Positions 61,600-64,000 of a DNA stretch of 64,000 bases are shown here, piece after piece. The translations under genes and the position numbers were made by a program. The notes under the pieces are model-generated. The model did no database searches, was not told where the DNA came from, and saw only the letters and a program-made list of their open reading frames with translations. How positions within the stretch are numbered: the first letter of the stretch is position 1; every line of letters starts with the position of its first letter. Where the stretch lies: contig CAJJCJ010000011.1 of NCBI GenBank assembly GCA_905182645.1, positions 1-64,000 of the forward strand, given 5' to 3'. The stretch comes from an uncultured Sulfitobacter sp. GTDB taxonomy: Bacteria; Pseudomonadota; Alphaproteobacteria; Rhodobacterales; Rhodobacteraceae.

Positions 61600-63492
61600 A
61601 TGGGTTATTCAGAGGTTTACAAAAGCTGGCAGGACGATCCAGAGGCATTCTGGATGGACCAAGCAAACGCCATTGACTGGGTAAAGCCACCAAGCCGTGC
61701 GTTAAACGCCGACAACGCCCCCTTATACGAATGGTTCACCGACGCGCAGGTCAACGCCTGTTACAATGCCGTTGACCGCCACGTTGAAAACGGGCGCGCT
61801 GACCAGACCGCTATAATCTATGACAGCCCGATCACCGGCAAAAAGGGCACGACGTCGTTTGCTGAATTGCAAACACAGACCGCGTCGCTCGCGGGTGCGT
61901 TGCGCGATCAAGGCATCGTGTCCGGCGACCGCGTCATCATCTATATGCCGATGGTCCCCGAGGCACTTGTGGCCATGCTCGCATGTGCGCGTATCGGTGC
62001 GGTGCATTCAGTGGTGTTTGGCGGGTTTGCTGCCAATGAACTTGCCGTACGGATCGACGATGCGACGCCCAAGGCGATTATTGCCGCGTCTTGTGGTGTA
62101 GAACCGGGGCGCGTTGTCGCCTATAAACCCCTGCTTGATGGCGCGATTGATCTGGCAACGCACAAGCCTCATTTCACGGTTATTCTGCAACGCAACGAAG
62201 GTCCCTGTGACCTAATCGCAGGCCGTGACCATGATTGGCACGATGTGCAAGACGGTGTCACCCCAGCCGATTGCGTTCCAGTGTCCGGCGATCATCCCGC
62301 CTATATCCTTTATACGTCCGGCACGACCGGCGCGCCCAAGGGCGTTGTCCGCCCGACCGCTGGCCATCTTGTGGCCCTGCAATGGACGATGAAATCAATC
62401 TATAACGTCGACCCCGGTGACGTGTTTTGGGCGGCGTCTGATGTTGGCTGGGTCGTTGGGCATTCGTATATCTGTTACGGCCCGCTGATCACCGGCAACA
62501 CTACCGTGGTGTTTGAAGGCAAGCCAGTTGGCACCCCAGACGCAGGCACATTCTGGCGCGTGATTGAAGAACACAACGTCCGGTCATTCTTTACCGCACC
62601 CACCGCTTTTCGCGCGATTAAGCGTGAAGACCCAAAGGGCAAGCTGATCAAAAACTACGATATCTCTTGTTTGCGTGCGCTGTACCTTGCGGGTGAACGC
62701 GCTGATCCTGACACGATTGAGTGGGCACAAAAGATCATGGGCGTGCCTGTTTATGACCATTGGTGGCAAACCGAAACTGGGTACACGATTGCGGGCAACC
62801 CTGCGGGGATTGAGGCGCTTCCGGTTAAAATTGGCAGCCCGACCGTGGCGATGCCCGGTTATGACGTACAAATCCTAGATGACGGCGGCCACCAAATGCC
62901 TGCGGGTGAATTGGGGGCGATTGCGATCAAACTGCCCCTGCCACCGGGTACATTGCCGACGCTTTGGAATGCTGAAGAGCGGTTCAAGAAATCCTATCTC
63001 AACACCTTCCCCGGATATTACGAGACCGGCGATGCGGGCATGATCGACGAAGACGGATACCTGTATATCATGGCGCGCACCGATGACGTGATCAACGTGG
63101 CGGGGCATCGATTGTCGACTGGCGCTATGGAAGAGGTCCTTGCAGGCCATCCAGATGTCGCCGAATGCGCGGTGATCGGGGTTGGTGATACGCTGAAAGG
63201 ACAACTGCCGCTTGGGTTGGTTTGTACAAACAACGGCACACAAAAGTCCGACGCCGATATTGAGGCTGAATGCATCAAGCTGGTGCGTGAAAAGATCGGC
63301 CCAGTGGCCGCGTTCAAACTGGTCACAGTCGTGAACCGCTTGCCCAAAACGCGGTCAGGTAAAATCCTGCGCGGCACAATGGTCAATATAGCCGACAGCA
63401 AGCCCTACAAAATGCCTGCAACGATTGATGATCCAGTGATTTTGGATGAAATTAAAGCGGCGTTGGTGCCGATGGGCTATGCGAAAGAATGA
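61600..63492 (+). CDS. prpE: Propionyl-CoA synthetase
   Basis: 630 residues, acetyl-CoA synthetase-like family, PrpE branch. Begins with the ACAS_N segment (YSEVYKSWQDDPEAFWMDQANAIDW). AMP-binding motif YILYTSGTTGAPKGVVR, DVGWVVGHSYICYGPL, DHWWQTETGYTI, GDAGMIDEDGYLYIMARTDDVINVAGHRLSTGAMEEVLAGHPDVAECAVIG, and the Lys in PKTRSGKILRGTM, the site of acetyl control. GGGAGG precedes the ATG. Substrate could also include acetate or acrylate. Confidence 0.93.
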   Translation: MGYSEVYKSWQDDPEAFWMDQANAIDWVKPPSRALNADNAPLYEWFTDAQVNACYNAVDRHVENGRADQTAIIYDSPITGKKGTTSFAELQTQTASLAGALRDQGIVSGDRVIIYMPMVPEALVAMLACARIGAVHSVVFGGFAANELAVRIDDATPKAIIAASCGVEPGRVVAYKPLLDGAIDLATHKPHFTVILQRNEGPCDLIAGRDHDWHDVQDGVTPADCVPVSGDHPAYILYTSGTTGAPKGVVRPTAGHLVALQWTMKSIYNVDPGDVFWAASDVGWVVGHSYICYGPLITGNTTVVFEGKPVGTPDAGTFWRVIEEHNVRSFFTAPTAFRAIKREDPKGKLIKNYDISCLRALYLAGERADPDTIEWAQKIMGVPVYDHWWQTETGYTIAGNPAGIEALPVKIGSPTVAMPGYDVQILDDGGHQMPAGELGAIAIKLPLPPGTLPTLWNAEERFKKSYLNTFPGYYETGDAGMIDEDGYLYIMARTDDVINVAGHRLSTGAMEEVLAGHPDVAECAVIGVGDTLKGQLPLGLVCTNNGTQKSDADIEAECIKLVREKIGPVAAFKLVTVVNRLPKTRSGKILRGTMVNIADSKPYKMPATIDDPVILDEIKAALVPMGYAKE

Positions 63493-63634
63493 CAACAGTG
63501 GCTCGCTCTGGGCCCTTCTATGACATTTGCGCAGGACGCGGCATTCAGCTTTTTCTGCAGCAGTTTGTCGTGTTCAAATTTTGTGCTGTATCCTGACGCG
63601 GCAATGGGTCGTTAAAAAAGAGTCAGATTAGAAA

Positions 63635-64000
63635 ATGCATTTTGTTGTCGTCGCTGATTTAGTAGTTGCTGGATTTTTAGTGGGCGCAAACGCGTGGTTT
63701 TTCTTTATACAATCTCCAGCACTAATTGCTATAATGGGTCGAGACAAGTTTGTGCCGCTCCAAATGCGGCTAACCAAATTACTTTTCCAAAACCTTAGTA
63801 CAGCAGCCCTCTTGAGGTTGTATTTGCTTGGCTAGCCGGTCCTAGCGGCGCTATACTCGGGGCAGCGATTGCCGCAATTGCGGCATTGATCGCGCAATTC
63901 GCCATCATTTCGCGTGCACTCAAAGCGGGCGGCAAGGGCCGTATTGAGACGATGGCAGAAGGTGGCGACAATTCGGTGGGAAAGTTCGCGAGCGAAGGCA
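63635..64000 (+). pseudogene. Hypothetical membrane protein, frameshifted and cut by window end
   Basis: From 63635 the frame gives a first membrane segment (FVVVADLVVAGFLVGANAWFFFIQ) and MGRDKFVPLQMRLTKLLFQNLSTAALL, then a stop at 63835. Another frame from about 63814 continues EVVFAWLAGPSGAILGAAIAAIAALIAQFAIISRALKAGGKGRIET to the window edge. One missing base near 63812 would join them. Probably an uncharacterised four-helix membrane protein. Whether the lesion is real is unknown. Confidence 0.65.

Noticed and set aside
1..64000. CRISPR arrays, tRNA or rRNA genes
   Set aside because: No regularly spaced direct repeats or RNA gene signatures were seen on reading both strands.

Overview
The window looks like a chromosomal segment of a marine alphaproteobacterium of the Rhodobacterales (Roseobacter group). 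This is inferred from gene content: a TRAP-linked sulfonate catabolic operon, a form II CoxL-type cluster, a DmdB-like acyl-CoA ligase, LiuR/MerR-associated beta-oxidation genes, a PF11449-type metal exporter, and a cdd-deoA-deoB-add-upp salvage operon. No 16S or tRNA is visible, so genus cannot be assigned. The many IS remnants and broken genes would suit an IS-rich lineage such as Octadecabacter, but that is a guess.

Layout. 0-4.7 kb: end of an exopolysaccharide cluster on the minus strand (RmlA-like nucleotidyltransferase, Wzc-like tyrosine kinase, Wza-like export lipoprotein broken by a frameshift). 4.7-11.3 kb: an AT-rich signalling island with a hybrid histidine kinase plus a cysteine-free secreted molybdopterin-fold protein, a divergent NarL-type regulator and a PAS-GGDEF-EAL protein. 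11.3-18.3 kb: decay zone with an IS6-family element, truncated BKACE, integrase, IS110, flavodoxin and second IS6 remnants, and three copies of a dispersed intergenic repeat, around an intact ABC exporter and a MYG1-family gene. 18.4-22.2 kb: a three-subunit molybdenum hydroxylase operon ending in a strong terminator and followed by an IS3 remnant.

23.0-33.3 kb: the metabolic centrepiece. A LacI regulator faces two near-identical palindromes and a long plus-strand operon: small membrane protein, TRAP transporter (P, Q, M), HpsN-like dehydrogenase, SDR, zinc alcohol dehydrogenase, universal stress protein, sulfopyruvate decarboxylase ComD/ComE and an FMN 2-hydroxyacid dehydrogenase. Together these would import 2,3-dihydroxypropane-1-sulfonate (DHPS), oxidise it to sulfolactate and sulfopyruvate, and decarboxylate it to sulfoacetaldehyde. 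The desulfonating step (Xsc or SuyAB) is not in the window.

33.6-40.6 kb: secreted 5'-nucleotidase, DUF952, pyrD, MATE efflux, two thioesterases, a putative Mn exporter with a MUR-like box, and a MerR regulator. 40.7-47.6 kb: a MerR-controlled beta-oxidation set (acyl-CoA dehydrogenase, GST, thiolase, FadB/FadJ-like). 47.7-53.4 kb: broken sulfotransferase, EamA transporter, DmdB-like ligase, a frameshifted conserved gene and a SPOR-domain protein. 53.4-64 kb: nucleoside salvage operon, a bicupin, maeB, prpE and a frameshifted membrane protein running off the end.

Several otherwise healthy reading frames are broken by single-base shifts or one stop codon. Whether these are real decay or assembly errors cannot be decided from the sequence alone.
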